Notes under the pieces: generated by a model | Told to the model about the DNA's origin: nothing | Databases searched by the model: none | The model's input: the letters and a program-made list of their open reading frames with translations, nothing else | Assembly: GCA_905331475.1 (NCBI GenBank) | Contig: CAJNYU010001520.1 | Span: 157,974 to 221,973, forward strand | Direction of reading: 5' to 3' | Origin: Rotaria socialis | Lineage: Eukaryota > Rotifera > Eurotatoria > Philodinida > Philodinidae | DNA length: 64,000 nucleotides | Translations under genes and position numbers: made by a program | Shown: piece by piece, positions 24,302-36,854 of the stretch | Layout of the letters: each line of letters opens with the position of its first letter | How positions within the stretch are numbered: the stretch's first letter is position 1

Positions 24302-24929
24302 AACTAACGAGGAAACCTCTCCAAGTGATGCCAACCATTCGGGTTCATATTGCGCTCATAAGTAGGACCCAGTGAGATTAGAAAAGTCTAAAAGATTTCG
24401 TGCCATTAGGCCTTTCTCTCAGAGTTATGAACGTTTTACTAAATTTTCGACCTTGAACAAGTAATTTATAGAAAAACTGAATGAAGGAATTTTGAATTGA
24501 AAATTTTCCTAACAATAGGTCTCATCGATGTTAGACGGTTCCGAAAGTTTCAATGAAAACGGATGCATCATTCTCGAGATATTGAATATTGAAGAGAAGT
24601 CAATTTTACGACATTTTTTTGGAAAATGGTCGTTTTCATCAATATTCAATATCTCGAAAACGGTGCATCCGTTTTCACTGAAAATTTTGGAACCTTCTTA
24701 CATCAATGAGACCTATTGTTAGGAAAATTTTCAGTTCGAAATTCCTTCATTCAGTTTTTCTATAAATTACTTGTTCAAGGTCAAAAATTTAGTAAAACGT
24801 TCATAACTTTGAGAGAAGGCCTAATGGCACGAAATCTTTTAGACTTTTTCTAATCTCACTGGGTCCTACTTATGAGCACAATATGAACCCGAATGGCTGG
24901 CATCACTTGGAGAGGTTTCCTCGTTAGTT
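24302..24929. repeat. Long foldback (inverted-repeat) element, AACGAGG family, copy 1
   Basis: Starts AACTAACGAGGAAACC and ends GGTTTCCTCGTTAGTT. The two arms, each ~300 bp, are near-perfect reverse complements with little spacer near 24600-24640 (arms include CTAAAAGATTTCGTGCCATT and GAGATATTGAATATTGA). The 41375-42150 element has the same terminal sequence and the same order of internal words at clearly lower identity, so it is the same family. No coding capacity; resembles a foldback or long-TIR MITE. Confidence 0.9.
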
Positions 24930-26382
24930 CTACTGTGTTTCATCATCGCCGAATGACAATCTATAAAGAGCGATGCATTATTAACCATGAATAACTATTT
25001 GATGAATCAAAAGAAAAAAACATTTTCTTATTCATCTGTTTGAGATGTTGACATTTCAATGGTTAAGAGTACCATGAAGTTTTTTTTTTTTTGACTGCAA
25101 CTAAACAAAAAAAACCAATTAAGTAGAGCTAATATACTGCTTAGTCTTGCAATACTTCAGACTGGTAAGCGTATGAATCAATTACGGAAATGGCCAGTAT
25201 TATACTATTATGATCATGAAAGTGACAGATTACTGTAAAAAAAGAAATGTACAGTCTAATCATGGATTTCTTCCGCATTCTGCTTGATTTTAACATTTCA
25301 TCCGTTAATATTGAAAAAAATGTATTCAAGATGGTGTATTTCTGAACGTTTAAAACTCATTAAAAGTTTCTTTTTCCATTAAATATCCAATAAACATCTT
25401 ACATTTTTCAATTGTTCTATTTAACAACGACTACTATACCGTGTACGACAGCCAATACATTATAACATTTATTTTCGAACAATATCATATTTCAAATTAT
25501 GAAGATATTCAAGCAACAATCATGACCAGCGTATATTCGATACTATGAAATCAATTATAATGTAACAATCGTCGGAACGAAAAATATAATTTTTTTAAAA
25601 AACATAAAAAGAACAATTTATTCATTGTTAGCATGAAAAGTATATAGATCGAAAATGAATTTATTTATCTGATGCCTTTTTCTTCCCAATGTTTTAATAG
25701 TAATTGTTTAACATTGACTTGCAAGTTCATCAGGATGAGTTTTTCGTCAATAAATTCAAAATGGATTATCGATTTCATCGAAGAACTGCGTTGATTCGTA
25801 TCTATTTTATTTGTAAATCAAAATTTTGAGACTAAGTTAAAAACAAATTTTCTATAATCAACCAATTAAAATATTAAAATTCTATTCGTATAATCTTCGG
25901 ATATGAATCTGTGATTTGCTCATCGATCCAACAAGCGATTATATTGATAATCTCATATTTAATACAATATCATTGAGAAATGGTCTTTCATCATCATTAT
26001 TAATCTCCGGTCTTCGCTTGAATGCAGCCTATATACATTACGAACAGCTAATCTGGATTAAAAAAATAGAAGAAGCGAGAGAGAAAGTGAGTGAGCCGCT
26101 ATGCATTCTGACAACGCGCATATTGCTCAGTTCCTAATCTCAACTCGGAAATTCTTTTTTTTCTAGCTTTTTCTTTGTTAACATTTTTCCTGTCTCAATA
26201 ATGCACAATATATCAGCTTAGGTTTATCGCATACCAAATGCGCCTGCTTTGTAGACGGGTAAGCGAAAACTCAATTAAACTTCTTTTTTCCACCAGGGTT
26301 TTTTCGTTCTGTCTGCTGATTACTGCCGACATTGATCCCCGTTCTTACTTCTGTATAATCTACCTTAGTCGATAGTGTTGCG

Positions 26383-26414
<32 letters not shown>
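26383..26414. repeat. (CTA)n trinucleotide repeat
   Basis: About ten CTA units in a row, followed by a T run. Confidence 0.9.
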
Positions 26415-26415
<1 letters not shown>

Positions 26416-26666
26416 TTTTTTCTTACATGTTGTTTGTTCGTAAATCAGGATGACGACGATGATGACAAGGAAAGAAATCGACAGTACTCAACCTTATGTT
26501 AGATTAACTCTCCGAACAAAGAGAACGAGAACATAAAATCTAGAGAGACGACATCGGGCATGGCATCTTATCAAAAATGGACGATTAACAGAAAGATGAA
26601 GGTAGGTAGGGGAAAAGCGAGTCGATAGACGGGCGAGAATGAATTTTATAGTGAACACGACGTCTC

Positions 26667-26702
<36 letters not shown>
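26667..26702. repeat. (CTG)n trinucleotide repeat
   Basis: About eleven uninterrupted CTG/GCT units. On the minus strand it reads as poly-Ser in an open frame I regard as spurious. Confidence 0.9.
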
Positions 26703-26704
<2 letters not shown>

Positions 26705-27973
26705 CTACTTAGAAAGAGAGGAAAAAAGTGATTACCGTTCGGCTCGAGAGGGGAGGAGGTCTGTCGCACGATGTGTATTAGAATTGATTGTGATTTGTGT
26801 GTATGTTTGACACAAGAGCACACCGCCGCCACCATCACCACCCGAAATCCATTTCTTCTTTCTCTCTCTCTCTCGTTCTCTCTTTTTTTCCTTCATCTCT
26901 ATGGACTCAAATTGTATGTCTTGCCAGAAGAAGCGATAATACACATTCATTTTTTTTGTTTGAATATGTTCATTGATCGGGTCACTCAGAGGGTATATAG
27001 TAGCGTTAATCCAACTCTTTGTATAACAGGATAACGATATATAAAGAATCGTAATAACACAAGAAGGACAGGTGTGCGTATTCTTGGTCTTTCTTTCTTT
27101 CACCTGAATATTTTTTTGTGCTACTCCCTCTTCGACTCATTCTATCAAAGATTAATGATAGCTTATCGCTTTAGATGTCGAACTTCGCCGTCATTTTTGG
27201 CCGTTGGCAAGACACGAACATTGTTACTTTTGTCGTCGTTTAAGTAAGAAAATTATTTTTATTCTTGTTATATATTCTCACATGCGATATATATGTATGT
27301 ATGAATAGTAATAGTTGAACGATGATAATCAAAATAACCATTATCCTAATTTTCATGCGTACGTCTCGCGTCACGGCGAATGCGTGTGAAAAAGAACAAC
27401 TGATGGGACAAATAATCGTTTGTTCTTCTCTCCTATCTGTCACGCTATTTGAAAACATGTACATAACCAATAGTTAACCGATCTATAAAAGAGATCATCG
27501 ATATGAAAGATTTTTTAATTTAGTCTTTTCGTTTTCATTGTTATGCACACGAATGAATATTTTACAGATATCTATCAACAGTGAAGAGACGACAGAAGAA
27601 GAAAAAAACGAACCGTTATTCTGTAAACATATATATGTCAAGATTAGGATAGATAATACGCAAGTAGTCGTTGTCATTCGTGCTTCTCTTTTTTTTGTAT
27701 ACTTCTTTTTTTCGCTGGTAAAAGAGGAGATGGTAAAGAACGAGACCGTAGAGCTTATCGAGAATACGAAAGATACTAGGATTGTCATGTATAAAGGTAG
27801 ATTTTAAAGAGATTACATCATGAAGATGTTCATTTTCCTTTTAAATAAATTACCTTTCTTTTCTTTCTCTTTTTCAAAAGTAATGTGATATAAAATAATT
27901 TTTTCTTGTACCCAGACGATATGCACCAGTTGTTATTAGAAGGAGTATCAATAAGAAAAGAAAGTAAGTATAT

Positions 27974-27978
27974 ATGGG

Positions 27979-28014
<36 letters not shown>

Positions 28015-28024
28015 ATGTGTGTAT
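27974..28024. repeat. (TA)n(TG)n compound microsatellite
   Basis: A TA run passing directly into a TG run. Confidence 0.9.
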
Positions 28025-28345
28025 GTCAGATCACACTTGTCATTTTGAACAAATTGAAGCAAATCAATCAAGCGACTATGGCGAGTGACCACCTTCAACT
28101 ATTTCTTTACAATCTTTTACTTTCTTTTTCTTTTTTTGTGTAGCTTATATTGATGACATTCGTGCTCTTGTTTTCTCTTGTATGAATGGCGAGCGCCAGC
28201 CGTGCTCGTGCCTCCTATACGTATATAGTACAGGCACCAGATTGTCGTCTTCAAAAAAAAAAGTTAATCTCTTTCTTCCATCAATTTGCGGCATATATAT
28301 ATATATATATCTTGCGATTTTCCCTTTTCTTTTTTTATTCCTCAT

Positions 28346-29005
28346 ATGAATGGAAATCGAAGTATCGTTATCGCTTCTCCCACTGCCTCTCCATTAACTA
28401 ATCCACCTATCCACGGCAATAACAAATGCGAAAGTGAGTAGAGAAGGTTAATCACCACCTCTGTGTCACTCGCCTTTTTTTTATCGTTGTCGATTATAAT
28501 ATTTACAAGCTTAGTGGATTGATGTTCGTGGTACCATTCGTTTCATTTTAGCTGTATATTTTTTTTTTGGTCAAGTAGTTGTCATAAAACTTTAGCAGGT
28601 AATCCTTGTTCGCTACTGGCTTGCATACAAAATCGGAGAGTAAAGTTCGTTTGTCAGCTCGTAAGCGTATGTTTGCACGGCATTTTGAATAATTTAATAA
28701 GCGAGAATAAAAAAAAGGAACCTCGGCAAGAGTTTAGTCTGTCATTTTCATTTGTAATGTTCATTTTTCTTAGAGCTAAGACTTCGCATGTTTTTAATCT
28801 TTGAAAGTTGTAGCATATTACTAAAGTGCTCGTATACGCAGAAAATTCTCACCTTTTTTTTAGTTGTCATGTACTTCCGCCATCGACGTTTCACACTATG
28901 ATTAACACGCACTAGGATTTTATAACTTACAACAACTACCTTAAATTAGTTTTATTTCTATTATTGCGTTTTATTCATAAGTGTCTTCGAAATGAAAATT
29001 CACTT

Positions 29006-29037
<32 letters not shown>

Positions 29038-32000
29038 CTTTTTTAAATGTCTTCCGACTGAAGAATATGTAAATGAGTATGTGTTAGTTATTATCTCTAA
29101 TTGCAATGACTAAAATGAAAAAAAAACAATGAGAAAATCCTTCAAACATTTTGCGTTCACTTTTTTCTTACCATTGCCACTTTATCAAAGTTTTTTCAAG
29201 CACATTTCAGTCCCTCTTCTCATTCCCAACGACAGTTATATACGATAATGTTGTTGTTGTTGGGATAATCGTCGAGCATTAGGTTGAAACGTTCAGTTTT
29301 CTTTTTTTTCTCGATTGCATTTTATAGCTCCGACTCACTTTCTTTTTCTCTTTTGAAAAAAAAGTGAGAAATAATGCATCCGTATGTCAACTTAAGTTAA
29401 AATACTCGCTCTCTCTCTCTCTCTCTCTCTCTCTGTCCTCTCTTCTTTTTTCATTCAAGACTGTAGTCGATATAGAGAGTAAGAATGGCATCAGCCGGCT
29501 TCATCTTCATTTCGAAATCATGGTTGCTATTGCTATGCAATGCATTTGGTTTGCCAATGTGATTAACACTTTAAAAAAAAACGTAAAATAAAGCTTAACC
29601 TCATTCTTTCTCAACTATCAAAATGTCACTTGGCCTGTTCAACTCGGCAAGTGAGTGTATTATATGCAAACGTATATATATAATTGTGTTTCATTCTGTT
29701 ATTTCGCATCGAAATTTTATTGGGTGTTGATATAACGATAGAGAAGCTATTATCACTAAACAACAGTTGCTACTCATCACAGTGGATGAGGCGAAACGAC
29801 TAGTGAAATTGAATAGGGTATTACTTATCTCACTAACGAGAGACTTGAGTAAAGCAATCGCGTTCCTATATGCAGTGTTTGAAGCGCGTCTGCTCTATTG
29901 ATTTAAGACACAGAAGCATTTGTTGACAGATCAATACATCGTTAAAAATCTATGATTCTTTTTTTTATTTTTTATTTTAAAAAAAGAAATCAAAGACGAA
30001 CGAAGACTTTACGACATTTGTCAATTTGCTTTATAGCTTCTTCTCTCTTATTCTTCTTCTTCTTCTCCTAACGCATTCGAATGATTGGATGTTAGCTCAT
30101 ACATATACATACTAAGATGGTTACGCTTGGCTAACGTTGTGCAATAAAACGAGAGCGGGAAATCAAGATAAAACAAATTATTCAGCAAAAATGAAGAGAA
30201 GAAAAAGAACGAGAATGTATAGGACATGATTGATATCTTGTTTTATTGCAATAATCACTAATAAATATAATGCAAAAAAAAAAAGCAATTGGCGAAAATT
30301 ATCAACGTAGAAGACGACACAGTAATATGTCCTTATTGATTCATTGACAAGGTTTTTTTGCCTATTCTCTCTAGCGCTTTCACTGGTTGGTTGTTTCGGT
30401 TCAGTGAGGCTTGAGTGTTACGAAATATTGACTAATAAAATTGATGTTGAGAAAAGAAACGGTGTGATTTACAAAACTCCGCTATGTTCGTTGTCAATTG
30501 ATTGGTTGTAACGAGTAGGAGAGAAAAAGTGCAGGAGAAAAAGGAAGAGGTCTCCCCCCGATCATTTTCGTGTATCATATCTTCTTTTCTTCTTGTTCTT
30601 ATTTGAAACGCGAAGACGAGCAAGAAATAGTAAAAGGATTTGTTAATTTTTTTGAAAAAAGCAGAAGAAGAAAAACTTCTACGAAATTGTTCGTTGATTT
30701 TAAGCAACGTTCTGGTTTTTTTTGTTGTTGTTGTCTTCTCCAAATTAAAAAAGAAATGGTTTCACGTCATTTAGATAAATTATCTGCAGGTAATACATTG
30801 CTTAAGGGACATAAAATGTGTGCAATCATCAAGAAAATTCTAACAACACGTTCTTTCTTTTTTCTTTTTTTTTGCAAATCAAACAAAATGTGTGAAATTT
30901 CATTTTTTTTTCTATTATTCTTTTTTCTCTTTGTTCTAGGTCTGGCGTTAAACAATAAATTTCTACCAGTACACTGTGTGGTTACACGTGATGAGTGTCC
31001 ACAACGTGTATTACAAGATGGCTTCGTCATGATTCTAGCACACACAAAATTTCATGATATTGTTCATGTTGTTTTACGAAGTATGGAAGTTGACGTTGGT
31101 AAAATTGAACAAGATGAAAGAATCGATGGTAAGGACAAAGAACGATAGAGAATTATAATCGAAAATCTATTTGTTTAGGCGAAATTTTAATTAAAAATTG
31201 GAATCCATTATCTATTGAAACAGTTACAGAAAGTCGTACAGCTACTGTTCAAGATATTTTAGGCGATCTTATGAATATTGCTGTACTACAAATTCGTGTA
31301 TCTTCAAAGTAAGATAATTAAATGAGCAAAAAGAAAATTTTATTTTATCAATGATTTTTTTTTTCGTGAAAAGATACGCAAATTCATCATCGGAAGATAA
31401 ACGAACAAATAATTTATTTAAACAATCAATATCATTAATGGTTAGCGATGATAGAGTAAAAAATGAATGTGACTATGATGATGAACAAAGTCCAAATGGT
31501 TATTCATCAAATTCAAATACCACTGACGGGTATGAAATCAATAGAGAGAATTAGAATTCACAGAATTATTTTTCATGCTGGTTTTTGTTTTGTTTCTAGT
31601 GACAACATTCCATTAAATCTTTCAAAAAAGCCATGTTCATCATCCATAAAACCAAATATTCATTATCCGAATACATTTGCTAGTCTATTATCATTAACCC
31701 AACAGCAATATGATTCAGCATCAACAAATCGACGTCAACGTGAACGCACTACATTTGATCCACATGAAGAAACACCACGTCTATTGCAAATATTTACTGA
31801 TACAAAACATCCTACACGGTATCAAATAGCATCGATATGTGAAACACTTAATGGTTTGCCATGTCGAAAAGGTTTTATCTTCTATTCGTTTTATGATTGA
31901 AATAAAAAAAAATATTTTTATGATTTTGAATTTAGGTAAAAAAGCTCTTGAACCTTATAATATTCAATATTGGTTTAAAAATGCTCGGGCGGCACTAAAA

Positions 32001-32624
32001 AGAAAAAAACGTCGATTTATTCCATCGGAAACAGCAGCCGTACAAGAATATACATCCAAATGCGAACTTGACTCATCGGATGAAATCGACGAAGACGATG
32101 TCGATGATCAAATGGACGATACAGATGATAATAATCAAAAGCAACAAAATCATCCTAGCAATTATTATTTTAATTATCTACAAGCATTTGATATATCATT
32201 GACGGATCAACAAAAACAGAAATTAACGCATTCCGATGAAAGTAATGATGATGATAATGGAAGTTTAATTAGTAATGAACAATCGCCATCAACGCAAACA
32301 TCATTTAATTCAACAAAATTAACAACATTCGATTACAGTCGTTCTCGACGCAATAGAATATTTATTGATCCAACAAGCGAAGTACCGAAATTAGAGCAAT
32401 GGTTTGCTATTGAAACACATCCTGATCATTTATTAATTGAACGTATCTGTTCAGAATTAAATGAAGGTGAATATCGAACAAAATTTCCTAAACTTGAAAC
32501 CAAACATATACGTTTGTGGTTTAAAAACCATCGAGCTAAAGTAAAACGTATATGTCGTATACAAACACCTAATAATGATAAAACAACAGCAGTAGTAATA
32601 GACAATGAAACAGCACCAAAATAG
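28346..32624 (+). CDS. Dve (defective proventriculus)-type homeobox transcription factor: CMP domain and two homeodomains
   Basis: Firm exons: 30756-30789, 30940-31128, 31179-31308, 31374-31529, 31600-31871, 31936-32624, closing in phase to 489 aa. A possible first exon 28346-28433 (MNGNRSIVIASPTASPLTNP, ending phase 1) fits an acceptor at 30753 and would give 519 aa. Residues ~13-118 (LALNNKFLPVHCVV, DGFVMILAHTKFHDIVHVVL, LIKNWNPLSIETVTESRTAT) match the ubiquitin-like compass (CMP) domain of the Dve/SATB class. Homeodomain 1 is at ~214-285, with extra residues before helix 3 (YNIQYWFKNARAALKRKKRR). Homeodomain 2 is at ~396-470 (HIRLWFKNHRAKVKR). An acidic Asp-rich linker lies between. Known role: DNA-binding regulators of gut and tissue patterning. 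The 5' end is uncertain because the acceptor before ATG 30756 sits in an A-rich run. Confidence 0.85.
28434..30755. other. Probable first intron or promoter region of the Dve gene
   Basis: No coding exon seen. AT-rich with CT runs at 29.0 and 29.4 kb and many poly-T tracts. Either intron 1, if the 28346 exon is real, or 5' flank. Confidence 0.4.
29009..29038. repeat. (CT)n microsatellite
   Basis: About 30 bp of CT. A second, similar run lies at 29408-29436. Confidence 0.9.
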
Positions 32625-33878
32625 ACATAGTTCATAGGAGTTTTCATCTGTGATCAATTTTTCCAATATACTGCTGATAGACACATTCATAAATTCTGTT
32701 GCATATTGTGATTTTTCCTTTTTTTTCTTTCTCTTGTGTCCTATTATACTATGTGAATTCTTTCGTTTGTTTTCTTTTTTTTGCGCCTTTGGATAAGATA
32801 TATTTCCAAATATTAGTATTTCACTCAATATTCATTTTTGCCATGGTTCTCTTTTTTTGCTATCCTTTGCTTGTTGTTGTTTTGTTGTTCATTATTATTT
32901 TTTTTTCTCTCTGCGTTTTCATGATGACGGAAAAAACGGCATAAATATATGTATAATCCTGAATTAAATTCTTAGTTGCTCACCGAATATCGAATGGCTG
33001 TGCCTCTTTAGTTGGTTTCAAGCCTTGGAAAGCTCATTGAGTTTAAAAAAAAAAGAAAAAAACATCTGCCGCCCTCCGATGATTATTCGAAGATTTTAGT
33101 GAGAACTTATGAGATGTAAGAAATTTTAAACTCGCCGAGATATAAAGAAACATGATCAGTCGCTACAACAGAAATTAAAACAGAGTAAAAAGTCTTAATC
33201 TTCATTAATCTGTAATAAACAGCTTTCAAAAATATAGTGAAGTACATGAACCACCTGTGTGAGTCTTTTTACTATGTGGAAATAGATGATAAATCTTATC
33301 TTCGAGAAGAGAAAGATTTGTTTAATAATTAATTCTAAGACGATGGGCCAAATAATATTTTAGCTGAATGCTGGCCGAATACAATATATGATCAAACCAT
33401 TCTTAAATGAACTCCCTCGATAATTTTGAGAGAAAAAAATATTTTCCTATTAGTATTATTCATTATCCGCCATTTGAATATTTAATAATATAAAAAAATA
33501 TTTTCAACAGATTGCAAAAAGGCACTACGACAAAACTTCTCGAGTTATCTATACTATTTGAATTTTCAAATGTTTCACAATCGTTTAAATATTCTTGTCT
33601 TTTCATTATAAAATAAACATACTAAACAACGCTACAAAACGATCGTAGCTAATGTCTAGACGTCGATTATTAAACAGTTTAGTTATTGAACTCATTTATC
33701 ATCGTATAAATCTGATAGTAACTGTTTCATGTCGTAAAATTTTAGTCATGGACAAATAGATTGTAATTTTAAATTAATTTCTATGCTTCTAAATATATAA
33801 TTTTGTTCGATAGATCTTTCCTCTATCTTAGTTACATATATTTAGAGAATTTTGTTTTGTTTTCTATGATTCGAATCT
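32625..33878. other. Intergenic, nothing recognised
   Basis: T-rich 3' flank of the homeobox gene, then AT-rich DNA without exons. Confidence 0.4.
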
Positions 33879-35613
33879 ATGAGTAATAGTCGTGAAAAAG
33901 CTATTGAATCATTACGTATGCTACCACGATTTGATTCCCAAGCGATTCTCAATGAAACATATTTAGAACATGTACCTAAGTCGAACTCAATCTATCCATA
34001 CAATTCATTATCGTTGGAAGACATTTTTTGGCATGAAACAACAAATCAAACAGTATCGGATCCATTAGTAACACATTTACTATTACCAAAATTTCATTCT
34101 CATCATCATCAATTAATTTCTTATGACGAAAATCAATCGGCTGATGTGACAAAACTAAATGTTGAAGAAAGTCAAAAAAGATGTCATATGTAATTAATTA
34201 TACCGAGATGAAATCAATATGAACATATTTGGCTTTTCTAGTGAAATTCTCGAGCCAACCAATGATCGGTCGGGTAGAAATTGTCGAGTTACGATTTATA
34301 CCAGTACTGAAAAGGTTGATCTCGAGGTGTAAGATTTATCATTGCTTTATTTAGAAATTCAATGACGAGTTTTTCTTTGTTCTAGTCCGCTTATACAATC
34401 ATGGGGGATACTCTTGAATCTTACAGTCATTTTCGAAAATTACCTAGTTGCAAAGCATTATCAAATTTTCTTGAATATCGTAATAAAATCTATAAACGTG
34501 AAAAACTTGCACAATATGCCCCGTTGAAAACTAAAGCATTAATAGAAAGAAAAGATGCCCAACACACTAAAAATATTCCTACAAGAACAATTCATGCATC
34601 AGAAAGTCAAACAACTCCTTCATTAATATCAGAAGTACGCATCAAATCTTCATAAATTTTCTTTTCTTGTTCAAACATCTCCTCTCTAAGATCCACCTTC
34701 TCCGTAATATTCATAACCTCGGGATATCTTTGCAAACAAATTCAATGTTGCCTTTAAAGTTTTCATGACCTATTAATACATGCATATCGAAAAATATTCG
34801 ATGTCAATTAGAGATGACGATGATGGCGAACATAGATATTATTATTGATAGTCGTCGACGTAATTGTATATTTTATCATCTATAAAAAAAAACTGCGTTT
34901 GCGTGCATCTCTTTATATAGAAGAGAAAGCAGATAAAAAAAAAGAGAGAACGAGATATTCACGTAATAGTACAATGAAAAATACAGTATAACAGTCAATT
35001 ACTGTTATACAAACTCCTAAATCTCTTCCATAGGATAGACTAAAGAAAAAATTAACCAATAGGAAAATACAAATCATAATACAGCTTAAAACCTTCTCTT
35101 TCACGAGTAGAACTAGAGATTTTTATTAGTTTTTAAATCAATAAAATCTCGAAGAAAAAAACAATTATTCTATGTAGGCCGTTTCATTAAACATTACTCC
35201 ATCAGTTGCTTTCGAAATAACTCCAAATCAATCTGCGGCGATCAAAAAAGAAGAATATATTCAAATACCTTCAGTTGACTTACTCAAACGTTCTCCATCG
35301 GAATCCCCTCAACATCATATTAAACCAAAAAGGACCAATGGTTCTGCCAAACAACCTCCATCGCCATCTATCAAAGGTCAGCAGCTATGATCGATTTATA
35401 GTTTTCGCCTTGTATCTATCTATTAGTGTTTGGTATCCATTCTCATGTCTCCCTGAGTTGGAATAAAACTAATAACTCTTCTTTTTCATCTTTGTAGGGC
35501 CACCTCAATCCAAGTCGAATTTAGATTTTAAAGCGAAAATAGTTCCAAAGAAAACTTTATTAAAAAAACAGAATCAATCAAAATCCAAACATAAATCTTG
35601 TGTCATTCTTTAA
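33879..35613 (+). CDS. Unrecognised 319-aa protein ending in a CaaX prenylation box
   Basis: Exons 33879-34189, 34242-34326, 34386-34634, 35178-35376 and 35498-35613 join in phase to 319 aa. I recognise no domain. The N-terminal ~100 residues are mixed charged and hydrophobic (MLPRFDSQAILNETYLEHVP, SLSLEDIFWHETTNQ). The centre has NCRVTIYTSTEKVDLE and MGDTLESYSHFRKLPSCKAL. The last ~120 residues are Ser/Pro/Lys-rich and look disordered (KRSPSESPQHHIKPKRTNGS), with a lysine-rich end and the terminal tetrapeptide CVIL, which fits the CaaX consensus; Leu in the last position would favour geranylgeranylation. A membrane-tethered adaptor is a guess. No transmembrane segment is visible. The stop codon overlaps that of the minus-strand TTL-like gene. 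Confidence 0.75.
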
Positions 35614-36854
35614 AACGTCTTTTGTTTTTCATAGACAAGATGTAATTTACGTTGAGTGATTTCGCTTGATTCTTCATAACCAAAATATGGTAAAACAATA
35701 TGTTGAACTAGATTTTGAAATAATTCTTTAATTAATATGCTCAACGAATTTCCTGTTTGTTTAAAATCTGGAAACGCGTTTGCTTCAAGAAAATAAACTT
35801 GATTATTTTCATCAATAAGAAAATCGAATCCATAGATTTCAAAAGCATTTCTTATCGGTTGAAATACAGTTATTTCATTATGAAGACCAGTAAAAATATC
35901 TTTGACAATTGATTTTATTTGTTCAAATATACGTGAGCGTAGATCGTCGTCCATGCTTTCTAATGAAAAAAATTCTTTCACTAAATCCTCTTCATCTATT
36001 TTTGATTCAATTTGTACGCATGTATTTGTTATATGACGAAGACGATCGAATGTTTGATCATTATCAGCAGCATCATAGGGAAATGATGCAAATAGAGCTA
36101 ATATACCATCATAGACATAAATACGAAGATTTCTTTCGGCAACAACATAAACACGTAAATGAAATTTTCGATTTTGATATATTGGAAGAAGTTTAGGATT
36201 TTTTATATAACGTTGAACGATCCATTCGCGTACATTGGCAATACTCTCATCGTCGTCATCGTATTTGCTTGTAAAAAATTCTTCTAATTCTGCTTGAGTA
36301 TAGAAAATACATAGTTCACTTGCCTTATCTAATATTGATGCCTTAAGGATAAAAGGAATCGGCTCAGTGTTTTCTTTTGTATTTGCTTCCAAAGTATCTC
36401 GCAATTCGAACGCTTCATTGAGTGCTTCCTCTAGATAATCCGGGTGTATTAGATCCAGTATATGAGTTTCAGGATAGTGATCACGTAGAACTGAGTTGGG
36501 TTGCTAATGAACATCGAAGCAAAGCAAAACAAAGAATATTGATCAATAACAACAAATTAGTTTTCTTACTTTAGCTAAATATTTTTGAACGAACATTGCA
36601 AAATGAGCTTTACGTAAAAGACCTTTTCGTATGCAATATGAATTGGCTAAAATTTTTTTCTTATTCGATTCTTTAATTAGACGATAGAGCATATCAAAAT
36701 CGAGTTCTTCATATTCGAGCCAGTAGAGCGTATTATCATCATTCAAGGTCGATGAATCTGTTAGAGTAAATAAATCATTTCTTTCTTCAAGAACATTACG
36801 AATAAGTTCATTCGTATAAGGACAATTCATTTTCAGATGAACTTTGATACTCAT
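35610..36854 (-). CDS. Tubulin-tyrosine-ligase (TTL domain) family protein
   Basis: Two exons, 36854-36570 and 36503-35610, joined at phase 0 to 392 aa. The TTL-domain landmarks are present: NSYCIRKGLLRKAHFA (~70-86), PFILKASI (ATP-grasp lysine region), VREWIVQRYIKNPKLL followed by RKFHLRVYVV (~190-225), and near the end YGFDFLIDENNQVYFLEANA, the Mg/ATP-binding acidic part of the ATP-grasp fold. Length is near that of vertebrate TTL (about 380 aa). Expected activity: ATP-dependent ligation of an amino acid to a protein, classically tyrosine to detyrosinated alpha-tubulin in the cytoplasm. The usual terminal EVNxxP is EANAFP here, so the exact substrate is open. It converges on the CaaX gene with interleaved stop codons. 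Confidence 0.85.

Larger units (their letters stand above)
24930..28345. other. Gene-poor stretch, microsatellite-rich
   Basis: No supported exon. Contains triplet and dinucleotide repeats listed separately, plus homopurine/homopyrimidine tracts. Probably the distal upstream region of the homeobox gene. Confidence 0.4.

Noticed and set aside
24302-24929. CRISPR array or tandem repeat
   Set aside because: The repetition is a single pair of inverted arms, with no regular direct repeats or spacers.
26494-27103. Minus-strand frames with poly-Ser and poly-basic stretches
   Set aside because: They are translations of CTG and CT microsatellites.
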